Translations under genes and position numbers: made by a program
Shown: positions 46,722-59,494 of the stretch, piece by piece
Layout: every line of letters starts with the position of its first letter
Position numbering within the stretch: position 1 is the first letter of the stretch
From: Streptomyces rubellomurinus
Lineage (GTDB): Bacteria > Actinomycetota > Actinomycetes > Streptomycetales > Streptomycetaceae
Length of the DNA stretch: 64,000 nucleotides
Assembly (NCBI RefSeq): GCF_000961885.1
Contig: NZ_JZKH01000037.1
Span: 10,284 to 74,283, forward strand
Direction of reading: 5' to 3'
Notes under the pieces: generated by a model
Databases searched by the model: none
Seen by the model: the letters and a program-made list of their open reading frames with translations, nothing else
Told to the model about the DNA's origin: nothing

Positions 46722-47225
46722 TCAGCCGGCGTCTCGCTGTGCGAGCCGGCCGGCCAGCAGCTCCAGTGCGGCGGTCACCGCTCCGTGACGGATTGTGGCA
46801 CGCCCGCCGGACAGTCGGGGCGATCTGACCAGAGTTCCCCCCGGACCGGCGACCGCGAGGTGTACGGTGCCCACCGGCTGTCCGTCCTGCGGCTCCGGAC
46901 CGGCGACCCCGGTCGTCGCGAGCCCGTAGTCGGCGCCCAGCAGTCTGCGCACGCCCTCGGCCATCTGCCCGGCCACCAGCGGGTGCACCGGCCCGTACAC
47001 GTCCAGCAGGCCCTCGTCCACGCCGAGCACCGAGGCCTTCAGCCCGGTCGCGTAGGCGGTGACCGAGCCGCGGAAGGTCGCGGACGCCCCGGGGACGTCG
47101 ACCAGGGCGGCGGCGAGCAGCCCGCCGGTCAGCGACTCGGCAACGGCCAGCGTGCCGCCCTCGGCGCGCAACGCCGCGTGCACCCGCTCGGCCAGCTCGA
47201 AGTCCACCCCGTGCGCCGCGTTCAC
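46722..47225 (-). CDS. cinA: CinA C-terminal-type nicotinamide-nucleotide amidase
   Basis: A 167-residue stand-alone CinA (PncC) domain that deamidates nicotinamide mononucleotide in pyridine nucleotide recycling. Family landmarks are VAESLTGGLLAAALVDVPGA, VHPLVAGQMAEGVRRLL and LATTGVAGPEPQDGQPVGTV. The N-terminal COG1058 domain of full-length CinA is absent, as is common in actinobacteria. It follows pgsA by 16 nt, so the rimO-pgsA-cinA genes look like an operon. Confidence 0.92.
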   Translation of the reverse strand: MNAAHGVDFELAERVHAALRAEGGTLAVAESLTGGLLAAALVDVPGASATFRGSVTAYATGLKASVLGVDEGLLDVYGPVHPLVAGQMAEGVRRLLGADYGLATTGVAGPEPQDGQPVGTVHLAVAGPGGTLVRSPRLSGGRATIRHGAVTAALELLAGRLAQRDAG

Positions 47226-47241
47226 CCGTGCCCCCGTCCGT

Positions 47242-47880
47242 TCACCGGCCCGCGCGCTCCGCGGCCAGGCCCTCGCGGCGCAGGCGCAGCGCCTGCCCGA
47301 TGTAGTCCAGCGCGGTGCCCACGGTGAGCAGCACCGCCAGCGCCATCAGCACGGCCCGCCCGGTGGCCAGCCAGCCGGTCAGGGCCAGCACGTACATGCC
47401 GACCGCGGTGCCCTGGGTGAGCGTCTTGAGCTTGCCGCCGCGGCTGGCCGGGATGACGCCGTAGCGGATCACCCAGAAGCGCATCAGCGTGATGCCCAGC
47501 TCGCGGGCCAGGATCACCGCGGTGACCCACCAGGGCAGGTCGCCGAGCAGCGAGAGCCCGATCAGCGCCGAGCCCATGATCGCCTTGTCCGCGATCGGGT
47601 CGGCGATCTTCCCGAAGTCGGTCACCAGGCCCTTGCGGCGGGCGAGTTCACCGTCGAACAGATCGGTGATCATCGCGATCGCGAACGAGGCCCAGGCGAC
47701 CGAACGCCACTTCGGGTCGTGCCCGCCGTCGGCGAACAGCAGTGCCACGAAGACCGGCACCAGCAGCACCCGGACCATCGTGAGCACGTTGGCGATGTTC
47801 CAGATCCCCGGGGTCGACGGCACCGCGGCCGCCGGTCTTCCCGGGTGGGCCGCGGCCGGGGCGCCGGGCCCCTTGGTCAT
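47242..47880 (-). CDS. pgsA: CDP-diacylglycerol-glycerol-3-phosphate 3-phosphatidyltransferase
   Basis: A 212-residue membrane enzyme making phosphatidylglycerophosphate. The CDP-alcohol phosphotransferase signature is complete over about residues 70-97 (D-x2-DG-x2-AR-x8-G-x3-D-x3-D, starting [13 protein letters not shown]). Several hydrophobic helices are visible. The N-terminal 25 residues are Ala/Pro-rich. The ATG overlaps the rimO stop by 4 nt. Confidence 0.93.
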   Translation of the reverse strand: MTKGPGAPAAAHPGRPAAAVPSTPGIWNIANVLTMVRVLLVPVFVALLFADGGHDPKWRSVAWASFAIAMITDLFDGELARRKGLVTDFGKIADPIADKAIMGSALIGLSLLGDLPWWVTAVILARELGITLMRFWVIRYGVIPASRGGKLKTLTQGTAVGMYVLALTGWLATGRAVLMALAVLLTVGTALDYIGQALRLRREGLAAERAGR

Positions 47881-49382
47881 TCCCCGGCTCCCGGAGCCTC
47901 GGCCCCGGACGTCCGGGGCAGCCGGACCTGCTCCAGCGCCTCGGCGATCAGGTCGACGCCCTCGCTGGCCGTCACCTTCGCCCGCCAGAACTGGCCGATC
48001 TCGGGGGCCTCGACGCCGGTGAGGGTGGTCAGGCCGTCCGTCTCGGGCGCCTGGTGGCCGGCGCGACCCTCGACCACGCCGTCCTCGATCGACTCGATCA
48101 GCACCTCGACCTCGGTGCCGATCCGCTGCTCGGCCCGCTGGGCGGTCATCTCCTCGGCGAGCCGGCTCAGCCGGTCCAGCCGCTCGGCGATCACGTCCTC
48201 GGACAGCTTGCCGTCGTAGGTCGCCGCCTCGGTGCCGTCCTCGTCCGAGTAGCCGAAGACGCCGATCGCGTCCAGCCCGGCGTTCGTGACGAAGCGTTCC
48301 AGCTCGGCGAAGTCCTCCTCGGTCTCGCCGGGGAAGCCGACGATGAAGTTGGAGCGGGCGCCGGCCTGCGGGGCCTTGTCGCGGATGGTCCCCAGCAGCT
48401 CCAGGAACTGGTCGGTGGAGCCGAAGCGGCGCATCCGGCGCAGCACCGCGGGCGCGGAGTGCTGGAAGGACAGGTCGAAGTAGGGCACCACGTCGGCGGT
48501 GCCGGTCATCGCGTCGATCAGGCCGGGGCGCATCTCGGCCGGCTGCAGGTAGGAGACCCGGACCCGCTCGACGCCCTCGATCGCGGAGATCTCGCCGAGC
48601 AGCGTCTCCAGCAGCCGGATGTCGCCGAGGTCCTTGCCGTACGAGGTGTTGTTCTCGCTGACCAGGACGACCTCCCGGACGCCCTGCTCCGCCAGCCACT
48701 TCGCCTCGTTCAGGACGTCGGAGGGGCGGCGGGAGATGAACGAGCCGCGGAAGGCCGGGATCGCGCAGAAGGAGCACCGCCGGTCGCAGCCGGAGGCGAG
48801 CTTGACGGAGGCGACCGGGTTGTCGTCCAGCCGCTTGCGCAGGGTGCGCGGGCCGGAGGCCGGGGCGAGGCCCTCGGGCAGGTCGGCGATCGGCTCGGCG
48901 GGGGCCTCGGCGCCGTGGCCGGGCAGGGCGACGGCCTCGGCGGCGGACTGCCGCTCGGCCGGGCTGATCGGCAGCAGCTTGCGGCGGTCGCGCGGCAGGT
49001 GGGGGGCGTGGTGGCCGCCGGAAAGGATGGTCTGCAGGCGGTCGGAGATGTTGGTGTAGTCGTCGAAGCCGAGCACGCCGTCCGCTTCGGGCAGCGCGTC
49101 GGCCAGCTCCTTGCCGTACCGCTCGGCCATGCAGCCGACCGCGACGACGGCCTGGGTGCGGCCGTGACCCTTGAGGTCGTTGGCCTCCAGCAGGGCGTCC
49201 ACGGAGTCCTTCTTGGCGGCTTCGACGAAGCCGCAGGTGTTGACCACGGCGACGTCGGCGTCGGCGGCGTCGTCGACGAGCAACCAGCCGTCGGCTTCCA
49301 GTCGCCCGGCGAGTTCCTCGGAGTCCACCTCGTTGCGGGCGCATCCGAGCGTGACAAGGGCGACAGTGCGGCGTTCAGGCAT
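47877..49382 (-). CDS. rimO: Ribosomal protein S12 methylthiotransferase
   Basis: A 501-residue radical-SAM enzyme that methylthiolates an aspartate of ribosomal protein S12. N-terminal cluster cysteines are in [26 protein letters not shown] and VGCMAERYG; the last two are RimO-type, not MiaB-type. The radical SAM motif is CDRRCSFC near residue 200. A TRAM domain ends the protein. It heads a coupled operon with pgsA and cinA. Confidence 0.96.
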   Translation of the reverse strand: MPERRTVALVTLGCARNEVDSEELAGRLEADGWLLVDDAADADVAVVNTCGFVEAAKKDSVDALLEANDLKGHGRTQAVVAVGCMAERYGKELADALPEADGVLGFDDYTNISDRLQTILSGGHHAPHLPRDRRKLLPISPAERQSAAEAVALPGHGAEAPAEPIADLPEGLAPASGPRTLRKRLDDNPVASVKLASGCDRRCSFCAIPAFRGSFISRRPSDVLNEAKWLAEQGVREVVLVSENNTSYGKDLGDIRLLETLLGEISAIEGVERVRVSYLQPAEMRPGLIDAMTGTADVVPYFDLSFQHSAPAVLRRMRRFGSTDQFLELLGTIRDKAPQAGARSNFIVGFPGETEEDFAELERFVTNAGLDAIGVFGYSDEDGTEAATYDGKLSEDVIAERLDRLSRLAEEMTAQRAEQRIGTEVEVLIESIEDGVVEGRAGHQAPETDGLTTLTGVEAPEIGQFWRAKVTASEGVDLIAEALEQVRLPRTSGAEAPGAGE

Positions 49383-49397
49383 AGGCCCAAGATTAAC

Positions 49398-49434
49398 GCG
49401 CGGCCTCCGGTGCCGTTCGCCCCGGAGGCCGCGC
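49398..49434. terminator. Hairpin between rimO and the RodZ-like gene
   Basis: GCGCGGCCTCCGG and its complement form a 13-bp stem. It lies between the RodZ-like gene stop (49480) and the rimO start (49382), both on the minus strand, so it should end the RodZ-like transcript. Confidence 0.8.
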
Positions 49435-49479
49435 GCCTCGGATCACCTGATCATCACCGGGCCCCGGGGGCCCCTGCGG

Positions 49480-50343
49480 TCAGCCCGCCTGCGGGTCGCC
49501 GGGGGTGTACGTGACGTGCACCACTTGGCCGTCCTTGCCGAGCAGACCGAGGTCCTTGCCGTTGACGTACGCGTGCACGGCCCCGCCGTTGCCGAGCACC
49601 AGCTTGATCTGCTTGGCGTCGGTGAAGGTCTGGTCCTGGCCCTCGCTGATGTTGTTCTGGAACAGCGACTTGCCGTTGCCGTCGGTCGCCGAGATCCAGC
49701 TGGTGCCCTGGGCGACCAGCTTCACGGTGACCTTGTCGGCCGGGACGGCGGCGATCGCGGCCGCGCTCGGCGCGGGCGCCGGCGGCTGCGCGGCGGGCGA
49801 GGCCGGAGCCGGGGCCACCGAGCCGGTGCCGGAGCCGCTGGGCAGCGGCGCGCTGGCGGAGCCGGTGGAGCTGTGGCCGCCCTTGCCGCTCACCAGGTTG
49901 AAGCCGATCAGCGCGACCACCGCGACGATCGCGGCGACCATCGCCGCGGCCCAGTTGGGCCGGCCGCGGCCGGGCACCTTGATCGGGCCGCTGTCGATCA
50001 GCTGGGTGGGCCGCTTGGAGGCGGGCGAGCCGCCGTGCGCCGCGTCGTAGCGGGCGACCAGCGCCTCGCCGTCCGCGCCGACCGCCTGGGCGATCGCGCG
50101 GATGTGCCCGCGGGCGTAGAAGTCGCCGCCGCAGCGCCCGAAGTCGTCCTCCTCGATGGCATGGACGATCGGCACCCGGACGCGGGTCGCCGAACTCACC
50201 TGGTCCACCGTGAGCCCGGCGTCGATCCGGGCGGTGGACAGCACCCGGCCGATGCTCGGGGCACCGGCCGCCTGCACCGCGTCGTCGGTCGGCTGGACGG
50301 ACGACGGGGCGTTCTCGTGGTCGCGGGACTTGCCGATGGTCAC
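49480..50343 (-). CDS. RodZ-like helix-turn-helix membrane protein
   Basis: A 287-residue protein with the bitopic architecture of RodZ/YfgA. An N-terminal helix-turn-helix (STARIDAGLTVDQVSSATRV) spans about residues 35-100. A transmembrane helix follows (WAAAMVAAIVAVVALIGFNL, about 130-150), then a Pro/Ala/Ser-rich linker and a C-terminal beta domain of the DUF4115 type. RodZ links MreB to the cell-wall machinery in rods; in apically growing actinomycetes the role is less clear. AAAGG precedes the GTG. It lies downstream of ftsK. Confidence 0.85.
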   Translation of the reverse strand: MTIGKSRDHENAPSSVQPTDDAVQAAGAPSIGRVLSTARIDAGLTVDQVSSATRVRVPIVHAIEEDDFGRCGGDFYARGHIRAIAQAVGADGEALVARYDAAHGGSPASKRPTQLIDSGPIKVPGRGRPNWAAAMVAAIVAVVALIGFNLVSGKGGHSSTGSASAPLPSGSGTGSVAPAPASPAAQPPAPAPSAAAIAAVPADKVTVKLVAQGTSWISATDGNGKSLFQNNISEGQDQTFTDAKQIKLVLGNGGAVHAYVNGKDLGLLGKDGQVVHVTYTPGDPQAG

Positions 50344-50608
50344 GGGGCACGCCTTTCGAGCGGATGGCCACCTGCTGGGGAACAGTCTAGGGGCGTGGGC
50401 GGATCGTTTCTCAAGCGGAGCAGGCCCGAATGCGCGCGCCCGCTCCGGCCGGAGGGCCGGCCCCGCCGACGGCCGGTCAGCGGGGCGTACGGGGAACCCG
50501 GGATGCGCCGTTACGGCCCTGGGACGCCGTGCCCGGACGTTCGGTTCCCCGAAGGTCGCCTACCCCCCTCCGAACGAGTGAACACCCCCCGAGGACACGC
50601 CCCGGGGG

Positions 50609-50640
50609 GGCGCCGGAGCCGCCCTCCGGACGACGCCCCG
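50609..50640 (-). terminator. Hairpin after ftsK
   Basis: Immediately after the ftsK stop, a GGGGCG/CGCCCC outer and CCGGAG/CTCCGG inner stem can form. The remaining 265 nt up to the RodZ-like gene hold further C-runs and G-runs (around 50585-50610) but no gene. Confidence 0.6.
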
Positions 50641-53316
50641 TCAGCCCCGCAGGGTCAGCAGCACCCCGTCCAGCTCGTCCGGCTTCACCAGCACGTCGCG
50701 CGCCTTCGACCCCTCACTCGGACCGACGATCCCGCGCGACTCCATCAGGTCCATCAGCCGGCCCGCCTTGGCGAAGCCGACCCGGAGCTTGCGCTGGAGC
50801 ATCGAGGTCGAGCCGAACTGGGTGGAGACCACCAGCTCGGCCGCCTGGATCAGCAGGTCGAGGTCGTCGCCGATCTCCTCGTCGATCTCCTTCTTCGGCC
50901 CGCCGCCGACCGTCACGTCGTCCCGGTAGACGGCGGTCAGCTGGTCCTTGCAGTGCTGGACCACCTTGGCGATCTCCGCCTCGGTGACGAACGCGCCCTG
51001 CATCCGGATCGGCTTGCTCGCGCCCATCGGCAGGAACAGCGCGTCGCCCTTGCCGATCAGCTTCTCCGCGCCGGGCTGGTCGAGGATGACCCGGGAGTCG
51101 GCCATCGCGGAGGTCGCGAAGGCGAGCCGGGACGGCACGTTGGCCTTGATCAGACCGGTGACGACGTCCACCGAGGGCCGCTGGGTGGCCAGCACCAGGT
51201 GGATGCCGGCCGCGCGGGCGAGCTGGGTGATGCGCACCACCGAGTCCTCGACGTCGCGCGGCGCGACCATCATCAGGTCGGCCAGCTCGTCGACGATCAC
51301 CAGCAGGTACGGGTACGGCGCCAGCTCGCGCTCGCTGCCCAGCGGCGGGGTGACCTTGCCGGCCCGCACCGCCGCGTTGAAGTCGTCCACGTGCCGGAAC
51401 CCGAACGCCGCGAGGTCGTCGTAGCGCATGTCCATCTCGCGCACGACCCACTGGAGGGCCTCGGCGGCCTTCTTGGGGTTGGTGATGATCGGCGTGATCA
51501 GGTGCGGGATGCCCTCGTAGGCGGTCAGTTCGACCCGCTTGGGGTCGACCAGGACCATCCGCACCTCGTCCGGGGTGGCCCGGGCGAGGATCGAGGTGAT
51601 CAGGCAGTTGATGCAGGACGACTTGCCCGCGCCGGTCGCGCCGGCGACCAGGATGTGCGGCATCTTGGCGAGGTTGGCCATCACGGTGTGGCCCTCGACG
51701 TCCTTGCCCATGCCGACGACCATCGGATGGGTGTCCTCGGCGGCGGTGCGCGAGCGCAGCAGGTCGCCGAGGTTGACCATCTCGCGGTCCCGGTTGGGGA
51801 TCTCGATGCCGACCGCGGACTTGCCCGGGATCGGGCTGATGATCCGCACGTCCGGGCTGGCCACCGCGTACGCGATGTTCTTGGCGAGCGCGGTGATCCG
51901 CTCGACCTTGACGGCCGGGCCGAGCTCGACCTCGTAGCGGGTGACCGTCGGGCCGCGGGTGAAGCCGGTGACCCTCGCGTCCACCTTGAACTCGGCGAAG
52001 GTGCCGGTGAGCTGGGCCACCACCTCGTCGTTGAGGGCGCTGCGGGCCTTGGCCGGGCCGCCGCGCTCCAGCAGGTCGAGCGAGGGCAGCGCGTAGGTGA
52101 CGCCCTCGCCGAGCTGCAGCTGCTCCATCCGCACCGGCGCCGGGCCGTGCTCCTCGGGCGCGCCGGGGCCGCCGCTGCGGGCGGCCGGGACGGCGGGCTC
52201 CTCCGGCGGGGCGGTGCGGTCCTGCACCTGGTGCATCATGTCGGCCACGGCCGAGGAGGCGGGCACGCCGTAGACCAGCGCGCCGTCCAGGTCGGCGGCC
52301 GCGCCGGCGGCGAGGTCGCGGGTGGCGTACGGGTCCAGCGGCTCCTTGTCCAGGGAGATCCGGGCGGCCTCGGCCGGCTCCTCGTCGGCGGGCTTCCTCC
52401 GGCGGCGGCGCCGGCGGGCGGCGACCTCGTCGCCCGGGTCGTCCCCCTCGGTGTCCAGCGCGTAGGGCAGCGCGTCCGGGTCGGCGTCCTCCGGCGGGTC
52501 GGTGGACAGCTCGCGCTCCGGCGTACGCCCCCAGTGCAGCTCGTCCTCGGGCCCGGGCTCGACCACGCCGAGCCGTATCCCGACCCCCCGCAGCCGCTCG
52601 CCGATCCGGTTGACCGGGGTGGCGGTGACCACCAGCAGGCCGAAGAAGGCCAGCAGCAGGAGCAGCGGCACGGCCAGCACCGCACCCGCGGCGGCCATCA
52701 TCGGGGTGGACACGGCCCAGCCGATGATCCCGCCGGCCGCCCTTATCCGGGACGCGCCGCTGCCCATCCCGGGGGCGCCGCAGCCGATGTGGACCAGGCC
52801 GAGGACGCCGACCAGCAGCGTGCTCAGCCCGATCACGATCCGGCCGTTGGCCTCCGGCAGCTCCGGGTGGCGCCAGAGCCGGATCGCGATCCCGGCCAGC
52901 AGGAACGGCACCAGCACGTCGAGCCGCCCGAACAGCCCGGACACCACGGCGGTGGCCGCCTCGTTCAGCCAGCCCTCCGAGCTGAACCAGGTGCCGGCCG
53001 CGACGACCAGCGCGAGCGCGAACAGCAGCAGGCCGATCCCGTCCTTGCGGTGGGCCGGGTGGAGGTTCTTGGCGCCGTCGCCGAAACCGCGGAAGATCGC
53101 CGCGATCGGGCTGGCGAGGGCGTTGAGGGCGCCCATCAGCAGCCCCCGGCGCGGCGGGGGCGGCGGCGGGGCGGACTTGGCCGCCGTCTTCTTCGCGGGG
53201 GCCCTGCGGGCGGCCGCCTTCTTCGCGGGCGGCTTGCCCGGGGCCTTGGCCGCGGCCTTCTTGGACGGTCCCGGACTCGGCTTGCGGGCGGCGTTTCCGG
53301 GCGTACGAGTGGCCAT
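50641..53316 (-). CDS. ftsK: DNA translocase FtsK
   Basis: An 891-residue translocase that clears chromosomes from closing septa. A Lys/Ala-rich N-terminus precedes four hydrophobic segments (about residues 90-240, for example GIGLLLFALALVVAAGTWF) and a linker of about 170 residues. The motor follows, with Walker A in VAGATGAGKSSCINC (about residue 555) and Walker B in LLVIVDELADLMM. The C-terminal gamma winged helix (STSMLQRKLRVGFAKAGRLM) reads the orienting sequences. ATG at 53316 is taken. It is a single-copy core gene. Confidence 0.97.
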   Translation of the reverse strand: MATRTPGNAARKPSPGPSKKAAAKAPGKPPAKKAAARRAPAKKTAAKSAPPPPPPRRGLLMGALNALASPIAAIFRGFGDGAKNLHPAHRKDGIGLLLFALALVVAAGTWFSSEGWLNEAATAVVSGLFGRLDVLVPFLLAGIAIRLWRHPELPEANGRIVIGLSTLLVGVLGLVHIGCGAPGMGSGASRIRAAGGIIGWAVSTPMMAAAGAVLAVPLLLLLAFFGLLVVTATPVNRIGERLRGVGIRLGVVEPGPEDELHWGRTPERELSTDPPEDADPDALPYALDTEGDDPGDEVAARRRRRRRKPADEEPAEAARISLDKEPLDPYATRDLAAGAAADLDGALVYGVPASSAVADMMHQVQDRTAPPEEPAVPAARSGGPGAPEEHGPAPVRMEQLQLGEGVTYALPSLDLLERGGPAKARSALNDEVVAQLTGTFAEFKVDARVTGFTRGPTVTRYEVELGPAVKVERITALAKNIAYAVASPDVRIISPIPGKSAVGIEIPNRDREMVNLGDLLRSRTAAEDTHPMVVGMGKDVEGHTVMANLAKMPHILVAGATGAGKSSCINCLITSILARATPDEVRMVLVDPKRVELTAYEGIPHLITPIITNPKKAAEALQWVVREMDMRYDDLAAFGFRHVDDFNAAVRAGKVTPPLGSERELAPYPYLLVIVDELADLMMVAPRDVEDSVVRITQLARAAGIHLVLATQRPSVDVVTGLIKANVPSRLAFATSAMADSRVILDQPGAEKLIGKGDALFLPMGASKPIRMQGAFVTEAEIAKVVQHCKDQLTAVYRDDVTVGGGPKKEIDEEIGDDLDLLIQAAELVVSTQFGSTSMLQRKLRVGFAKAGRLMDLMESRGIVGPSEGSKARDVLVKPDELDGVLLTLRG

Positions 53317-53432
53317 GGGTCAGCAGCCTACCGGGGCGAACGACCAGTGCACATGCGGCCGAGCCGGGGTGCCGGGACGTGTCGCAGACACACCGTCACG
53401 CTGACCGCGTTTCACCCGGCGGCAGCAGCGAA

Positions 53433-53448
53433 TCACCCGGACGGGTGA
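53433..53448. repeat. Inverted repeat between osaB and ftsK
   Basis: TCACCCG-GA-CGGGTGA, a 7-bp stem with a 2-nt centre, lies 17 nt past the osaB stop in a 148-nt gap. It could be an operator for ftsK or a weak terminator of osaB. Confidence 0.45.
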
Positions 53449-53464
53449 ACGCTCGACGGACTGG

Positions 53465-54100
53465 CTACGCGCCGCCGGGGCGCATCGCGTCCAGCGCCCG
53501 GCGCAGCCCGACGAGCTTGCGCTCCAGGTGCGCCGCGGTGGCGGCCACCCCGGCGTCCTCCACCCCGTCCAGTTGCTTGGCCAGCGCCTCCGCCTGCTCC
53601 TCCACCGCCGCCAGCCGCGCGGACAGCTCGCCCAGGAGCGCCCCGCCCACGGCCGGCTCCCCGCCGCCCGCCTCCAGCTGGAGCCGCAGCAGCGCGGCCT
53701 GCTCCCGCAGCTGGCAGTTTTTCGCGTACAGGTCGACGAAGACGGAGACCTTGGCGCGCAGCACCCACGGGTCGAAGGGCTTGGAGATGTAGTCCACCGC
53801 GCCGGCCGCGTAGCCGCGGAAGGTGTGGTGCGGGCCGTGGTTGATCGCGGTCAGGAAGATGATCGGGATGTCCCGGGTGCGCTCGCGGCGCTTGATGTGG
53901 GCGGCGGTCTCGAAGCCGTCCATGCCGGGCATCTGGACGTCCAGCAGGATCACCGCGAAGTCGTCGGTGAGCAGCGCCTTCAGCGCCTCCTCGCCGGACG
54001 CGGCGCGCACCAGCGTCTGGTCCAGCGCGGAGAGGATCGCCTCCAGTGCCAGCAGGTTCTCCGGCCGGTCGTCGACCAGGAGGATCTTCGCCTTCTGCAT
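53465..54100 (-). CDS. osaB: Response regulator OsaB, receiver plus coiled coil
   Basis: A 211-residue regulator with a receiver at residues 4-125: the acidic pocket KILLVDDRPEN, phospho-aspartate in VILLDVQMPGMDGF, the switch FLTAINH and the lysine in YISKPFDP. There is no DNA-binding domain. The C-terminal 80 residues are heptad-rich (QLREQAALLRLQLEAG, LAAVEEQAEALAKQL). This matches OsaB of S. coelicolor, required for osmoadaptation together with OsaA. ATG at 54100 follows AGGAGGG at a long spacing; upstream in-frame extension to 54292 is not conserved in type. Confidence 0.9.
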   Translation of the reverse strand: MQKAKILLVDDRPENLLALEAILSALDQTLVRAASGEEALKALLTDDFAVILLDVQMPGMDGFETAAHIKRRERTRDIPIIFLTAINHGPHHTFRGYAAGAVDYISKPFDPWVLRAKVSVFVDLYAKNCQLREQAALLRLQLEAGGGEPAVGGALLGELSARLAAVEEQAEALAKQLDGVEDAGVAATAAHLERKLVGLRRALDAMRPGGA

Positions 54101-54409
54101 GGGGGCTCGCCCTCCTGTCGCCTGCCTGCCGCCCGGTGCGGGCACCCGCGTACCGCCCACCGCTACCCCGGTCATGCTAGCCGCACCCCCTCGCCCGGCA
54201 CACCGCCCCGTCGTGACCCGATCGGGAGCGGCGCGCAGCCGGTGCTCCGGCGCACGCTCAGCAGTCAGTCGCCGTCCGGTCACCGTTCGCAACGATCGGT
54301 GACCCTACCCGGTTCCCGGGCCCGACCGCCAGCAAACCGGTCCGCCGGCGGGCGCGAACCCCGGGGCCCGGCCCGGAGTTCACGCCCCCGGGCCGGTCCG
54401 CGCCCGGGC
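54101..54409 (-). other. osaA-osaB intergenic region
   Basis: This 309-nt gap contains the dyad GGTCACCG/CGGTGACC (54278-54304, 11-nt centre) and a GGGCCCGG-rich stretch beside the osaA stop (about 54362-54412) that can form a terminator. osaB therefore probably has its own promoter. No gene is seen. Confidence 0.5.
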
Positions 54410-59080
<4,671 letters not shown>

Positions 59081-59494
59081 CGGGCCCCTCCCACATCGTG
59101 AACTGTCCGGTTGACCGCACGTGCCCTGCGGCACGCGCCCGGGCACCGGCCCGGCTGGGCTGCACCGGCGAGCCGCTCGGCGCACCGGCATCCACTCCGA
59201 CCGTACTGCTCGCACCGGCCGTCGCGGACCCCCCAGTCTGGCAGCACCTGCGCCGGGTGTCCGGCCGGTTGCACAGGGTTGATGCGGCAGCCTCACAAAC
59301 GGGTGGGCAGAATCACCCTCTGGTGCCTGTTTCGGCGCCCCGGCCCCACGGGGTACCAAGCGGAAAGTAGGGTGGAGCGCTGCACCGGGCCACGACCCGA
59401 CCCAGCGCCGCCGCTCACCCGGCCAGGCGCGCCCCGGGAGTCGGCGCCGCACCCCGGACAGCCAGGGCCAGAGCAGCAGAGGAGAAGTGGCAAC
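59081..59494. other. Divergent osaA / osaC control region
   Basis: A 414-nt gap with the osaA ribosome binding site at its left end (59085-59092) and GGAGAAG before osaC at its right (59481-59487). A GGGTAC element lies at 59351-59356. No gene is supported. Confidence 0.5.
59329..59356 (+). promoter_or_regulatory. Weak SigB-like promoter candidate of osaC
   Basis: GTTT (59329-59332) and GGGTAC (59351-59356) resemble the streptomycete SigB promoter GNNT-N14-16-GGGTAC, but the spacer is 18 nt. osaC is SigB-dependent in S. coelicolor, which makes the element worth noting. The match is imperfect. Confidence 0.35.
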
